From NCBI RefSeq assembly GCF_001044425.1, contig NZ_LFML01000056.1, positions 25,387 through 89,386 on the forward strand: DNA of 64,000 nt, in the 5' to 3' direction. Below, piece after piece: positions 18,292 to 25,798 of this stretch. Position 1 is the first letter of the stretch. Each line of letters opens with the position of its first letter. The DNA is from Streptomyces roseus (lineage in GTDB: Bacteria > Actinomycetota > Actinomycetes > Streptomycetales > Streptomycetaceae). The notes below the pieces were generated by a model. It was given only the letters and a program-made list of their open reading frames with translations, did not search any database and was not told the DNA's origin. Made by a program: the position numbers and the translations under genes.

Positions 18292-18545
18292 GCATCAAGC
18301 AGTCGGCCGAGGGCGTCTCCGCGCTGACGTGGGTCAAGAGCAGCTACAGCACCAACGACGGACCCGACTGCGTCGAAGTGGCTTGGACCAAGAGCAGCTA
18401 CAGCACCGCTGATGGAGCCGACTGCATCGAGGTCGCCCAGACCCCCGGGACCGTCCTCGTCCGGGACTCCAAGCGGCCCGGCGGCGGCCGGCTGGCCGTC
18501 GCCCCCGCCGCCTGGGACGGGTTCGTCACGTACGCGTCCAAGTGA
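18288..18545 (+). CDS. DUF397 protein with duplicated signature motif
   Basis: An 85-residue protein that overlaps the XRE gene (ATGA) and is translationally coupled. DUF397 proteins are usually ~60-65 residues and have a single W-x-KSSYS...C-EVA motif followed by VRDSK. Here that motif occurs twice in tandem: WVKSSYSTNDGPDCVEVA and WTKSSYSTADGADCIEVA (residues ~15-50). The ending VLVRDSKRPGGGRLAVAPAAW is standard. The protein partners the DUF5753 regulator. The duplication also shows at DNA level and looks recent. Confidence 0.9.
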   Translation: MSIKQSAEGVSALTWVKSSYSTNDGPDCVEVAWTKSSYSTADGADCIEVAQTPGTVLVRDSKRPGGGRLAVAPAAWDGFVTYASK

Positions 18546-18916
18546 GACCAGTGGGTCCGGCCTTCAAGGCCGTGTACCGCTACCGGCGGCCGGATCCGAA
18601 GTGCTGGCAAGTCGTCGTCACGGCCGTCTGCGCCCACGTGCACGACAGTTGGGACGCCGCCCGGGCGGTGGCCCAGGCCGGCTCCGCCGTTTCCACGCAC
18701 GCCGATCGGTTGGCCGAGGCTTTCGCCACGCGGCTCGGGAACGTCTAGGAGCTCGCGCTCGCCCTCGCCGGGATGGGCGACGAAGCCTATGTACGCACCC
18801 TCATCCAGGCCTTGGCGCGGACGGGTGCGAGCACGGACCGGCCCGTACCGGAGCCCCTGACCCCTGCCCAGCGGGGACTGCTGCGGAGAGGGCGGGGTCC
18901 GCGCGCGGCACGCTGA
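18542..18916 (+). pseudogene. Small gene with in-frame stop
   Basis: The frame begins at GTG 18542, overlapping the DUF397 stop (GTGA), and codes for 68 residues up to TAG at 18746-18748. The same frame then stays open for 55 more codons (ELALALAGMGDEAYVRTLIQ...) to TGA 18914-18916. The two halves read naturally as one ~124-residue protein (…ATRLGNV-x-ELALALAGMGD…), so the TAG is probably a nonsense change, e.g. CAG to TAG. The function is unknown. Alternatively only the 68-residue product is real. Confidence 0.55.
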
Positions 18917-18924
18917 CCGCCGCC

Positions 18925-19539
18925 TCAGGCCGGGCCGCCCGCCCCACCCAGCAAGGCGCGCGCGTACGTCAGGAACGCGGCCAGGCCCACGTCGAAGGCC
19001 GCCTCCGCGCGGCCGGGGCCGACGGCCTCCAAGGCGTCGGCCAGCAGCGGGGTGTCGGGGGAGGGCTCCCACATCGCCTCGGGGGCGGCCAGGTCAAGGG
19101 CCGAGCCCAGGACCAGGTTCTCCAGCGCCGTCAACAGCGGCATCACCCGCTCGCGGGTGAACCCCGCCGCCAGCAGCATGCCGACCGCCCGCTCGTACTG
19201 CGCCAGCACCCGCGGGGCCCGCACCGGCGTGGTCATCAGCAGCGGGATCGCCCGCGGGTACGCGGCGAAGGCGGCCCGGTACGAACGCGCCCAGGCCTCC
19301 AGGGCCCGGTCCCAGGGCTCCAGGTCCAGCGTCCCGTCCGCGATCCGGTCGCACACGAGCTCCCGCACCAGCTCCACCACCCCCGCCCGGCCGTCCACGT
19401 GGTGATACACCGACCCGGTCTGCACGCCGAGCGCCCGCGCGATCTGCGGGACGCTGAACTCGCCGTGCTCCGCCAGCAGTTGCAGGGCGGTCGCGGCGAT
19501 CCGCTCCCGGTCCAGGAGGGGGGTGCGCGGCCGTGCCAT
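18925..19539 (-). CDS. TetR-family transcriptional regulator
   Basis: A 204-residue protein with an N-terminal TetR HTH (ATALQLLAEHGEFSVPQIAR and ALGVQTGSVYHHVDGRAGV, residues ~15-60) and an all-helical C-terminal ligand domain. It is divergent from the permease-amidohydrolase pair, with a perfect palindrome at 19596-19616 in the 113-bp gap. It most likely represses itself and that pair, released by a small molecule related to their substrate. The ligand cannot be told. Confidence 0.9.
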   Translation of the reverse strand: MARPRTPLLDRERIAATALQLLAEHGEFSVPQIARALGVQTGSVYHHVDGRAGVVELVRELVCDRIADGTLDLEPWDRALEAWARSYRAAFAAYPRAIPLLMTTPVRAPRVLAQYERAVGMLLAAGFTRERVMPLLTALENLVLGSALDLAAPEAMWEPSPDTPLLADALEAVGPGRAEAAFDVGLAAFLTYARALLGGAGGPA

Positions 19540-19595
19540 CGGTTTCTCCCGCCGTGTGTCTTCCCGTACGCCAAAACCGGAGGCTACATTGCCGC

Positions 19596-19616
19596 AAACC
19601 TAAAGCCTTTAGGTTT
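19596..19616. promoter_or_regulatory. Perfect 21-bp palindrome, likely TetR operator
   Basis: AAACCTAAAG, one base, then the exact complement. It lies between divergent tetR-type and permease genes and is AT-rich in a GC-rich setting. Length and symmetry fit a TetR dimer site, overlapping one or both promoters. Confidence 0.75.
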
Positions 19617-19652
19617 TGGTCTCCCCGGTCTCCCCGAAGGGTGCACTGCCGT

Positions 19653-21206
19653 ATGCCCGAAATGCCGGATCAGCCAGCAGACAGACCCGCCCTGCGCCGC
19701 GCCGCGCTCGGCACCGCCGACATCTCCTTCTTCGTGGTCTCCGCCGCCGCCCCCCTCACCGTCATGGCCGGCGTGGCCCCCGTCGCGATCCTCCTCGGCG
19801 GGATCGGCGCCCCCGCCGGGTACCTCCTCGCGGGCCTCACCCTCGCCGTTTTCGCCGTCGGGTTCACCACGATGAGCCGCCACGTCCGCAGCGGCGGCGC
19901 CTTCTACGCCTACATCACCCGCGGCCTCGGCAAGCGCGTCGGCATCGGCGCCGCCCTGCTCGCCCTCGTCGGCTACAACGGCATGGAGATCGGGGTCTAC
20001 GGCCTCCTCGGCACCACCACGGCCGACACCGCCCACGCCCTCGGCGGCCTCGACGTCCCCTGGCTGCCCGTCTCCCTCGCCGGCCTCGCCCTCATCTGGT
20101 ACGGAGGCTTCCGCTCCATCGACTTCGGCGCCAAGCTGCTCGGCGTCCTGCTCGTCGCCGAGACCGGGATACTCGTCCTCCTCGCGGGAGGCGTCCTCCT
20201 CCAGGGCGGCGCCCACGGACTGTCCGCCGGCTCCTTCGCCCCCGGCGCGGTGCTCGTCCCCGGCACCGCCGCCGTCCTGGCCTTCGCCTTCGCCGCCTTC
20301 ACCGGCTTCGAGTCCACCGTCATCTACCGCCGTGAGGCCCGCGACCCCGACCGGACCATCCCGCGCGCCACCTACATCGCCGTCGCCTTCCTCGGCCTCT
20401 TCTACGCCTTCATCGTCTGGACCGTCATCCAGGCCTTCGGCGCCGGGGAAGTCCTCGCGGCCGCCGCCGAGGACCCCGGCGGCCTCTTCTTCGCCGCGAT
20501 CACCACGTACGTGGGCCCCTGGGCGGCCGACCTCATGCACCTCTTCATCGTCACCAGCGTCGTCGCCTCCCTCCTCGCCTTCCACAACGCCATCAACCGC
20601 TACGCGCTCGCCCTCGCCGAGGAGGGCGTACTGCCCGCCGCCCTCGGCCGGGTCCACCCGCGCCACCGCTCCCCGTACCTCGCCGGACTCGCCCAGACCG
20701 GCCTCGGCGCCGTCATCGTCCTCGCCTTCGCGCTCGCCGGGGCGGATCCCTACCAGCAACTGCTGCTCTGGGTGAACACGCCCGGCATGATCGGGCTCAT
20801 GGCGCTGATGCTGCTCGCCGCGATCGCCGTACCCGTCCACTTCCGGCGCACCGCGCACACCGAGGGCCCCTGGCGGACCGTGGTCGCGCCGGTCGCCGCC
20901 GCCGTGCTGCTGGCCGTCGCGATCTGCCTCGTCGTCTCCAAGGTGGACCTGTTCACCATGGCCTCCACCACCGTGAACACCGTGCTCGTCGCCCTCGTCC
21001 CCGCCGTGTTCCTGGCCGGGCTCGGGCTCGCGCAGCGCCTGAAGACCCACCGCCCCGAGACCTACGCCCGATTCGCCGCCGAGCCCGATGCCGGAACCTC
21101 CGCGCCGGACACCCAAGGAGAAGCGCTGTGCCCGTTGCCGACACCGTCCTCACCGGAGCCCGCGTCCGCACCCTCGATCCCGCCCGGCCCGAGGCCCGCG
21201 CGGTAG
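19653..21206 (+). CDS. APC-superfamily amino acid/amine permease
   Basis: A 517-residue membrane protein with about 12 hydrophobic segments. It starts at ATG 19653 (MPEMPDQPADRP); GAAGG lies ~12 bases before. The early segment TADISFFVVSAAAPLTVMAG is the APC-family helix 1 motif, and FAAFTGFESTVIYRREARDP is the characteristic later loop. It imports an amino acid, amine or similar compound. The last ~26 residues (CPLPTPSSPEPASAPSIPP…) overlap the next gene by 79 bp in another frame, and are Pro/Ser-rich. The pairing with an amidohydrolase suggests uptake and hydrolysis of an N-substituted compound. Confidence 0.88.
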   Translation: MPEMPDQPADRPALRRAALGTADISFFVVSAAAPLTVMAGVAPVAILLGGIGAPAGYLLAGLTLAVFAVGFTTMSRHVRSGGAFYAYITRGLGKRVGIGAALLALVGYNGMEIGVYGLLGTTTADTAHALGGLDVPWLPVSLAGLALIWYGGFRSIDFGAKLLGVLLVAETGILVLLAGGVLLQGGAHGLSAGSFAPGAVLVPGTAAVLAFAFAAFTGFESTVIYRREARDPDRTIPRATYIAVAFLGLFYAFIVWTVIQAFGAGEVLAAAAEDPGGLFFAAITTYVGPWAADLMHLFIVTSVVASLLAFHNAINRYALALAEEGVLPAALGRVHPRHRSPYLAGLAQTGLGAVIVLAFALAGADPYQQLLLWVNTPGMIGLMALMLLAAIAVPVHFRRTAHTEGPWRTVVAPVAAAVLLAVAICLVVSKVDLFTMASTTVNTVLVALVPAVFLAGLGLAQRLKTHRPETYARFAAEPDAGTSAPDTQGEALCPLPTPSSPEPASAPSIPPGPRPAR

Positions 21207-22711
21207 CCGTCCTCGGCGGCGAGATCCTCGCCGTGGGCGACGAGGCCGACGTACGCGACTGGCGCGGCCCCGGTACGACGGTGCTCGACCTCGGCGGCGC
21301 CACCCTCACCCCCGGCCTGACCGACGCCCACAGCCACCCCATCTGGGGCATCGAGATGGCCGCCGGCACCGACCTCTCGGCCGTCCGCGACCTCGACCGG
21401 CTCCGGTCGGCCCTGCGCACCGCGCCCCGCCTCGGAGGCTGGGTCCTCGGCCACGGCCTCGACCACAACGCCTTCGGCGGCCGCCCCGTCGACAAGACCC
21501 TGGTCGAGGAGGCCCTGGCCGGCGCCCCCGCCTTCCTGCGCCTGTACGACGGCCACTCCGCCCTCGCCTCCGGCGCGGCCCTGGCCGCCGCGGGCATCAC
21601 CGGCCCGCGCACCTTCGACCAGCGCTCGGAGATCGTCTGCGGCCCGGACGGCCGCCCGACCGGGCACCTCGTCGAGCACGCCGCGATGGCCCTGGTCGGC
21701 GCCCTCGCCCCCAAGCCCTCGGCCGCCGAGCGGCGCGCCCGGCTCACCGCCCTGCTCGGCGAGATGGCCGCCACCGGACTCACCGGGGCCCACGTGATGG
21801 ACCTCGGCGACGGCGACGTACCGGCCCTGCTCGCGGGCGTCGAGTACGACGGCGACCTGCCGCTGCGGCTGAGGCCGGCGCCCTGGTGCATGCCGGGCGC
21901 CACCCCCGAGGACCTGGCGGAGCTGATCGGGCTCCAGGGGCTGCACGGCCGCCACTGGCAGGTCGGCGGCGTCAAGTTCTTCATGGACGGCACCGTCGAG
22001 GGCGGCACGGCCTGGCTGGAGCACGCCGACTGCCACGGCCGCGGCACGGACGCCTTCTGGCCCGATCCCGAGGCCTACTCGCAGGCCGTACGGACCCTGG
22101 ACGCGGCCGGGGTGCGCACCGCGACCCACGCCATCGGCGACGCGGCCGTCCGCCACGTCCTGGACACGGTGGCCTCGCTGGGCGCCCGCGCCCGGATGCG
22201 GCACCGGATCGAGCACATCGAGACCGTCCCGGACGACCAGCTGGGACGGTTCGCGCAGCTCGGGGTGATCGCCTCGATGCAGCCGCCGCACACCGCGTAC
22301 ACCCGGGCCGACCACAGCGACGAGTGGTCGAAGCGGCTGGGCCCGGACCGGGCGGCGCGGGCCTGGCGCTGCCGGGACCTGCGCGAGGCGGGAGCCGTGC
22401 TGGCTCTGGGCTCGGACTGGCCCATCGCCCACCACGACGCCCGCCGGGTCCTGGCCACCGCCCGCAGCCCGCTCGGCGCGGCCGCCGCCGGGCCCGCCCT
22501 GACCGGGCTGATGGCCCTGGAGGGAATGACCTCGCACGCGGCGCTCGCGGCGGGGGAGGAGCGGGTGGCCGGCCGTATCGCGCCCGGCTTCCGGGCGGAC
22601 CTGACGGCCTTCGCCCTCGACCCGGTGGACGCGGCCCCCGACGAGCTGGCCGGGGCGCCGATCCGGCTCACGATGTCGGGCGGCCGGATCACGCACCGCG
22701 AGGAGGCGTAG
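21128..22711 (+). CDS. Amidohydrolase family protein (YtcJ-like)
   Basis: A 527-residue metal-dependent hydrolase of the urease superfamily. AAGGAG seven bases before GTG 21128 fixes the start. LTPGLTDAHSHP (~70) carries the HxH-type metal motif; VKFFMDGTVEGGTAWL, THAIGDAAV and RHRIEHIE mark later metal/active residues as in YtcJ-like exoenzymes; LALGSDWPI (~420) holds the late Asp. It is cytoplasmic. The reaction is probably hydrolysis of an amide or formyl bond; the substrate is unknown. It is likely co-transcribed with the permease and controlled by the TetR regulator. The stop is six bases from the end of the convergent gene at 22718. Confidence 0.9.
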   Translation: MPVADTVLTGARVRTLDPARPEARAVAVLGGEILAVGDEADVRDWRGPGTTVLDLGGATLTPGLTDAHSHPIWGIEMAAGTDLSAVRDLDRLRSALRTAPRLGGWVLGHGLDHNAFGGRPVDKTLVEEALAGAPAFLRLYDGHSALASGAALAAAGITGPRTFDQRSEIVCGPDGRPTGHLVEHAAMALVGALAPKPSAAERRARLTALLGEMAATGLTGAHVMDLGDGDVPALLAGVEYDGDLPLRLRPAPWCMPGATPEDLAELIGLQGLHGRHWQVGGVKFFMDGTVEGGTAWLEHADCHGRGTDAFWPDPEAYSQAVRTLDAAGVRTATHAIGDAAVRHVLDTVASLGARARMRHRIEHIETVPDDQLGRFAQLGVIASMQPPHTAYTRADHSDEWSKRLGPDRAARAWRCRDLREAGAVLALGSDWPIAHHDARRVLATARSPLGAAAAGPALTGLMALEGMTSHAALAAGEERVAGRIAPGFRADLTAFALDPVDAAPDELAGAPIRLTMSGGRITHREEA

Positions 22712-22717
22712 CGGCGG

Positions 22718-23617
22718 TCAGGCGTGCAGGAGGCTCTGCGGCAGGTAGGCGGAGGTGACGCCGAGCCGCCAGCCGTGGACCTGGACGGCCAGCGCGGCCA
22801 ACGCGATGGTGGCGACCGGGAGGAGGGAGCGGGCGGGTGCGTCCTCGGCCGCGCCCTCGCGGAAACCGGCGAGTATCCCGGCCAGGGCCCGCTCGAAGGC
22901 GGGCTGGTCGTCGTCCAGCAGGACGCGCAGCAGCCGCTGGTCCGCGGTGAGCACCTCGAAGCCGTCCAGCCGCCGGGCGGCCTCGGCGCGCTCGGCGGCG
23001 TCGGGCTTGCGCAGGGTCTCCTGCGGCCAGTCCGGCGGCAGGTGCCCGGCCGCCGGCGTCAGGTAGAGGCACAGCGCGTCCATCTCGGCGAGCTCGGCCG
23101 GGTCGGAGTGCGAGTCGAGCGGCGAGTACGGCACGCCGTCGCGCAGCGCCGGGGCGTAGTCGTTGCGCAGCAGCAGCCCGATCGCCCGGTTCCGCTCCCG
23201 GACCACCCCGCAGGCCACGCACAGCGCGAACGCGTCCAGCCAGGTGCGGGCCGTAGGCGCCCGGTCGACGGCGTCGCCGCCGAAGGAGAGGTCCGTGCTG
23301 CTGAGCTCCTCGTGGAGGAGGGGGAACGGCACCTCGAAGTCGCCGTTCGGGAAGCAGCCGAGGGAGAGCTCCCCCAACGCGCATTCGGCCGCCGTCAGCA
23401 GCGCACGGCGGGCGACGGCTCCGGTCAGCTCCGGGTCCGCCAGCGACCGCGCGCCGACGTGGTCGAGGAGGTCCTGACGGGTCTCGTGGAGCCCCTTGAG
23501 GGACAGCCCGCCGCCGTACCGCAGCTCGTACCAGTGGTCGTAGGCACGTCCCGGGACGTCTTCCAGGGCCTCGGTCATCCGGTGCTCGCCGACCTCGTGC
23601 CGCTCCACGTCCCGCAC
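22718..23617 (-). CDS. Immunity-49 (Imm49) family protein
   Basis: A 299-residue soluble protein. GTG 23617 (VRDVERHEVGEH) is chosen because AAGGAGG lies four bases before it. It matches the Imm49 pattern: WLDAFALCVACGVVRERNRA in the middle and, at the C-terminus, DDQPAFERALAGIL … SLLPVATIALAALA … SAYLPQSLL. Imm49 proteins were predicted as immunity proteins for polymorphic toxins, but in Streptomyces they often stand alone. No toxin gene is next to it here; the nearest is the ALF/HINT toxin 17 kb away. Confidence 0.75.
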   Translation of the reverse strand: MRDVERHEVGEHRMTEALEDVPGRAYDHWYELRYGGGLSLKGLHETRQDLLDHVGARSLADPELTGAVARRALLTAAECALGELSLGCFPNGDFEVPFPLLHEELSSTDLSFGGDAVDRAPTARTWLDAFALCVACGVVRERNRAIGLLLRNDYAPALRDGVPYSPLDSHSDPAELAEMDALCLYLTPAAGHLPPDWPQETLRKPDAAERAEAARRLDGFEVLTADQRLLRVLLDDDQPAFERALAGILAGFREGAAEDAPARSLLPVATIALAALAVQVHGWRLGVTSAYLPQSLLHA

Positions 23618-23726
23618 GCCGCCTCCTTGATCGTTCCTGCTGGCGAGGCGCACGCTAACAACACCCACTGACATCGCGAGCCGCAGGGAGCCGCGCGATC
23701 CGCTGCGGCGGGCCCGCCGGGGCGGC

Positions 23727-24617
23727 TCAGGCCCCGCGGAACCGGTTCAGCAGCGCGGCCGTGGCCGGATGCGCGTCGGTGGCCCGCGGCTCGCGCGGCA
23801 GCCGGTGCGGGAGCGCGCCGTACCAGGCGCGCGAGACGGTGTAGCCGAACGCGAGGCAGAGCATGCCGCCCGCGGCGTCCAGCCAGAAGTGGTTGGCGGT
23901 GGCCACGATGACCACGAGGGTGGCGACCGGGTAGAGCAGCCCCAGGATCCGGGCCCACGGGGCGGAGGCGACCGCGAAGATCGTCAGCCCGCACCAGAGC
24001 GACCACCCTATGTGCATCGAGGGCATGGCCGCGTACTGGTTCGACATGTGCTTGAGGTTGCCGGAGGCCATCGAGCCCCAGGTGTGGTGGACCAGCACGG
24101 TGTCCACGAAGTCCTGCCCGTTCATCAGCCGGGGCGGCGCGAGCGGGAAGAAGTAGTAGCCGAGCAGGGCCACGCCCGTGGTCGCGAAGAGGACCATCCG
24201 CGTCGCCGCGTAACGACCCGGGTGGAAGCGGTAGATCCACACCAGGACGCCGATGGTGACGACGAAGTGGAGCGTGGCGTAGTAGTAGTTCATGCCGACG
24301 ACCAGCCACGTCACCGAGTTGACGGCGTGGTTGACCGAGTGCTCGACGGCGATGCCGAGGGTGCGTTCGAGGTCCCACAGCCAGTCGGCATTCGCGAGGG
24401 CGTCCGCCTTCTGCTCGGGCACCGCGTTGCGGATGAGCGAGTACGTCCAGTAGCTGACCCCGATGAGCAGGATCTCGAACCAGATGCGTGGCCGGCGCGG
24501 AGCGCGCAGCCGGGGCAGGAGAGCGCGCTGATCGCCCGGACGGGCCCCATCGCCGACCACGCGGGATGACGACACTTCCGTCCGGGTTTCCAGTGTCTTC
24601 ACGCTCGATTCACCCAT
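23727..24617 (-). CDS. PAP2-family phosphatase (inositolphosphotransferase-like)
   Basis: A 296-residue membrane protein with six hydrophobic segments. The late motifs AAMPSMHIGWS and ANHFWLDAAGG are the PAP2 signature (Ser-x-x-His and His-x-x-x-Asp), in the spacing seen in AUR1/inositol-phosphorylceramide-type members. It probably acts on lipid phosphates or transfers phospho-head groups on the outer face of the membrane. There is no strong ribosome site before ATG 24617. It does not appear to share an operon with its neighbours. Confidence 0.85.
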   Translation of the reverse strand: MGESSVKTLETRTEVSSSRVVGDGARPGDQRALLPRLRAPRRPRIWFEILLIGVSYWTYSLIRNAVPEQKADALANADWLWDLERTLGIAVEHSVNHAVNSVTWLVVGMNYYYATLHFVVTIGVLVWIYRFHPGRYAATRMVLFATTGVALLGYYFFPLAPPRLMNGQDFVDTVLVHHTWGSMASGNLKHMSNQYAAMPSMHIGWSLWCGLTIFAVASAPWARILGLLYPVATLVVIVATANHFWLDAAGGMLCLAFGYTVSRAWYGALPHRLPREPRATDAHPATAALLNRFRGA

Positions 24618-24710
24618 GGGGAAAGAGTCTGCCAGATGCGCCCCCGCCTCCGATCATCCCTCCGGACGGTCTCCGGCGCAGCCGCTCACCCCTGGGGAGT
24701 AGGTGATCCC

Positions 24711-24750
24711 CTACGTTCCCCTACGTCCCCCTGCGTTCCCCTACGCTCCC
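24711..24750. repeat. Four tandem 10-bp units
   Basis: Four units in register of the pattern CTACGTTCCC (24711-24720, then each next 10 bp with one or two changes). They run across the stop codon of the LacI gene at 24741. There are no spacers, so it is not CRISPR. Confidence 0.7.
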
Positions 24751-25772
24751 CGGCGCTGCTGCGGACCGGAGGCGGTGGATCCGCGGACCACCAGCTCGGG
24801 GAGGAAGACGAACTCGCTGTGCGGGGCGGGCGTACCGCCGATCTCCTCCAGGAGCGTACGGACCGCCGCCTGCCCCATGGCCTGCACCGGCTGCCGGATG
24901 GTGGTCAGCGGCGGATCGGTGAACGCTATGAGGGGAGAGTCGTCGAAGCCGACGACGGAGACGTCCTGCGGCACCCGCAGGCCCCGCTGCCGGGCAGCCC
25001 GGATCGCCCCGAGCGCCATCATGTCGCTCGCGCAGACGACGGCGGTGCAGCCGCGCGCGATGAGCGCGGCCGCCGCGGCCTGCCCGCCCTCCAGGGTGTA
25101 CAGGGAGTGCTGGACGAGCTCCTCGACCTCGGCCTCGTCCAGACCGAGCCGCTCCTTCATCCCGAGCCGGAAGCCCTCGATCTTGCGCAGTACGGGCACG
25201 AACCGCTTGGGTCCGACCGCGAGCCCGATGCGGGTGTGCCCGAGCGCGGTCAGGTGGGTCACGGCGAGCTGCATCGCGGCGCGGTCGTCGGGCGAGACGA
25301 AGGGGGCCTGCACCTTGTCGGAGAACCCGTTGATGAGGACGTACGGGACGCCCTGCCCGCGGAGTTGGTCGTAGCGGCCCATGTCGGCGGTGGTGTCGGC
25401 GTGCAGCCCGGAGACGAAGATGATCCCGGAGACCCCGCGGTCGACCAGCATCTCGGTCAGCTCGTCCTCGGTGGACCCGCCGGGCGTCTGCGTGGCCAGG
25501 ACCGGGGTGTACCCCTGCCGGGTCAGCGCCTGGCCGATGACCTGCGCGAGCGCCGGGAAGATGGGGTTGTCCAGCTCGGGGGTTATCAGTCCGACGAGCC
25601 CGGCGCTGCGCTGGCGCAGCTTCACCGGGCGCTCGTAGCCGAGCACGTCGAGCGCGGCCAGCACCGATTCACGGGTGCCGGCGGCCACACCGGGCTTGCC
25701 GTTGAGCACGCGGCTGACTGTGGCTTCGCTGACCCCCGCCTGGGCTGCGATGTCGGCTAGCCGTGCGGTCAC
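24741..25772 (-). CDS. malR: LacI-family regulator of maltose use (MalR-like)
   Basis: A 343-residue protein. N-terminal LacI HTH: ARLADIAAQAGVSEATVSRV (~3-22), then a hinge and a periplasmic-binding-protein-like ligand domain with VSVVGFDDSPLIAFTDPPLT near the end. GTG 25772 is the natural start for this family. It lies 26 bp after the GH13 gene on the same strand, so they form one unit. It is very similar along its length to the LacI gene at 32489-33493. It probably represses the malEFG and GH13 genes through the CTTGC-N11-GCAAG sites, with release by maltose or maltotriose. In S. coelicolor malR is next to malE; here a GH13 gene lies between. Confidence 0.88.
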   Translation of the reverse strand: MTARLADIAAQAGVSEATVSRVLNGKPGVAAGTRESVLAALDVLGYERPVKLRQRSAGLVGLITPELDNPIFPALAQVIGQALTRQGYTPVLATQTPGGSTEDELTEMLVDRGVSGIIFVSGLHADTTADMGRYDQLRGQGVPYVLINGFSDKVQAPFVSPDDRAAMQLAVTHLTALGHTRIGLAVGPKRFVPVLRKIEGFRLGMKERLGLDEAEVEELVQHSLYTLEGGQAAAAALIARGCTAVVCASDMMALGAIRAARQRGLRVPQDVSVVGFDDSPLIAFTDPPLTTIRQPVQAMGQAAVRTLLEEIGGTPAPHSEFVFLPELVVRGSTASGPQQRRGA

Positions 25773-25798
25773 GGGATTGGACTGTACCGGTCCCCGGC

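Noticed and set aside
18925..22711. Part of a biosynthetic gene cluster
   Set aside because: No synthases, carrier proteins or tailoring enzymes are nearby; the genes fit a small catabolic module.
24711..24750. CRISPR-like short repeats
   Set aside because: Units are 10 bp and directly adjacent without spacers.
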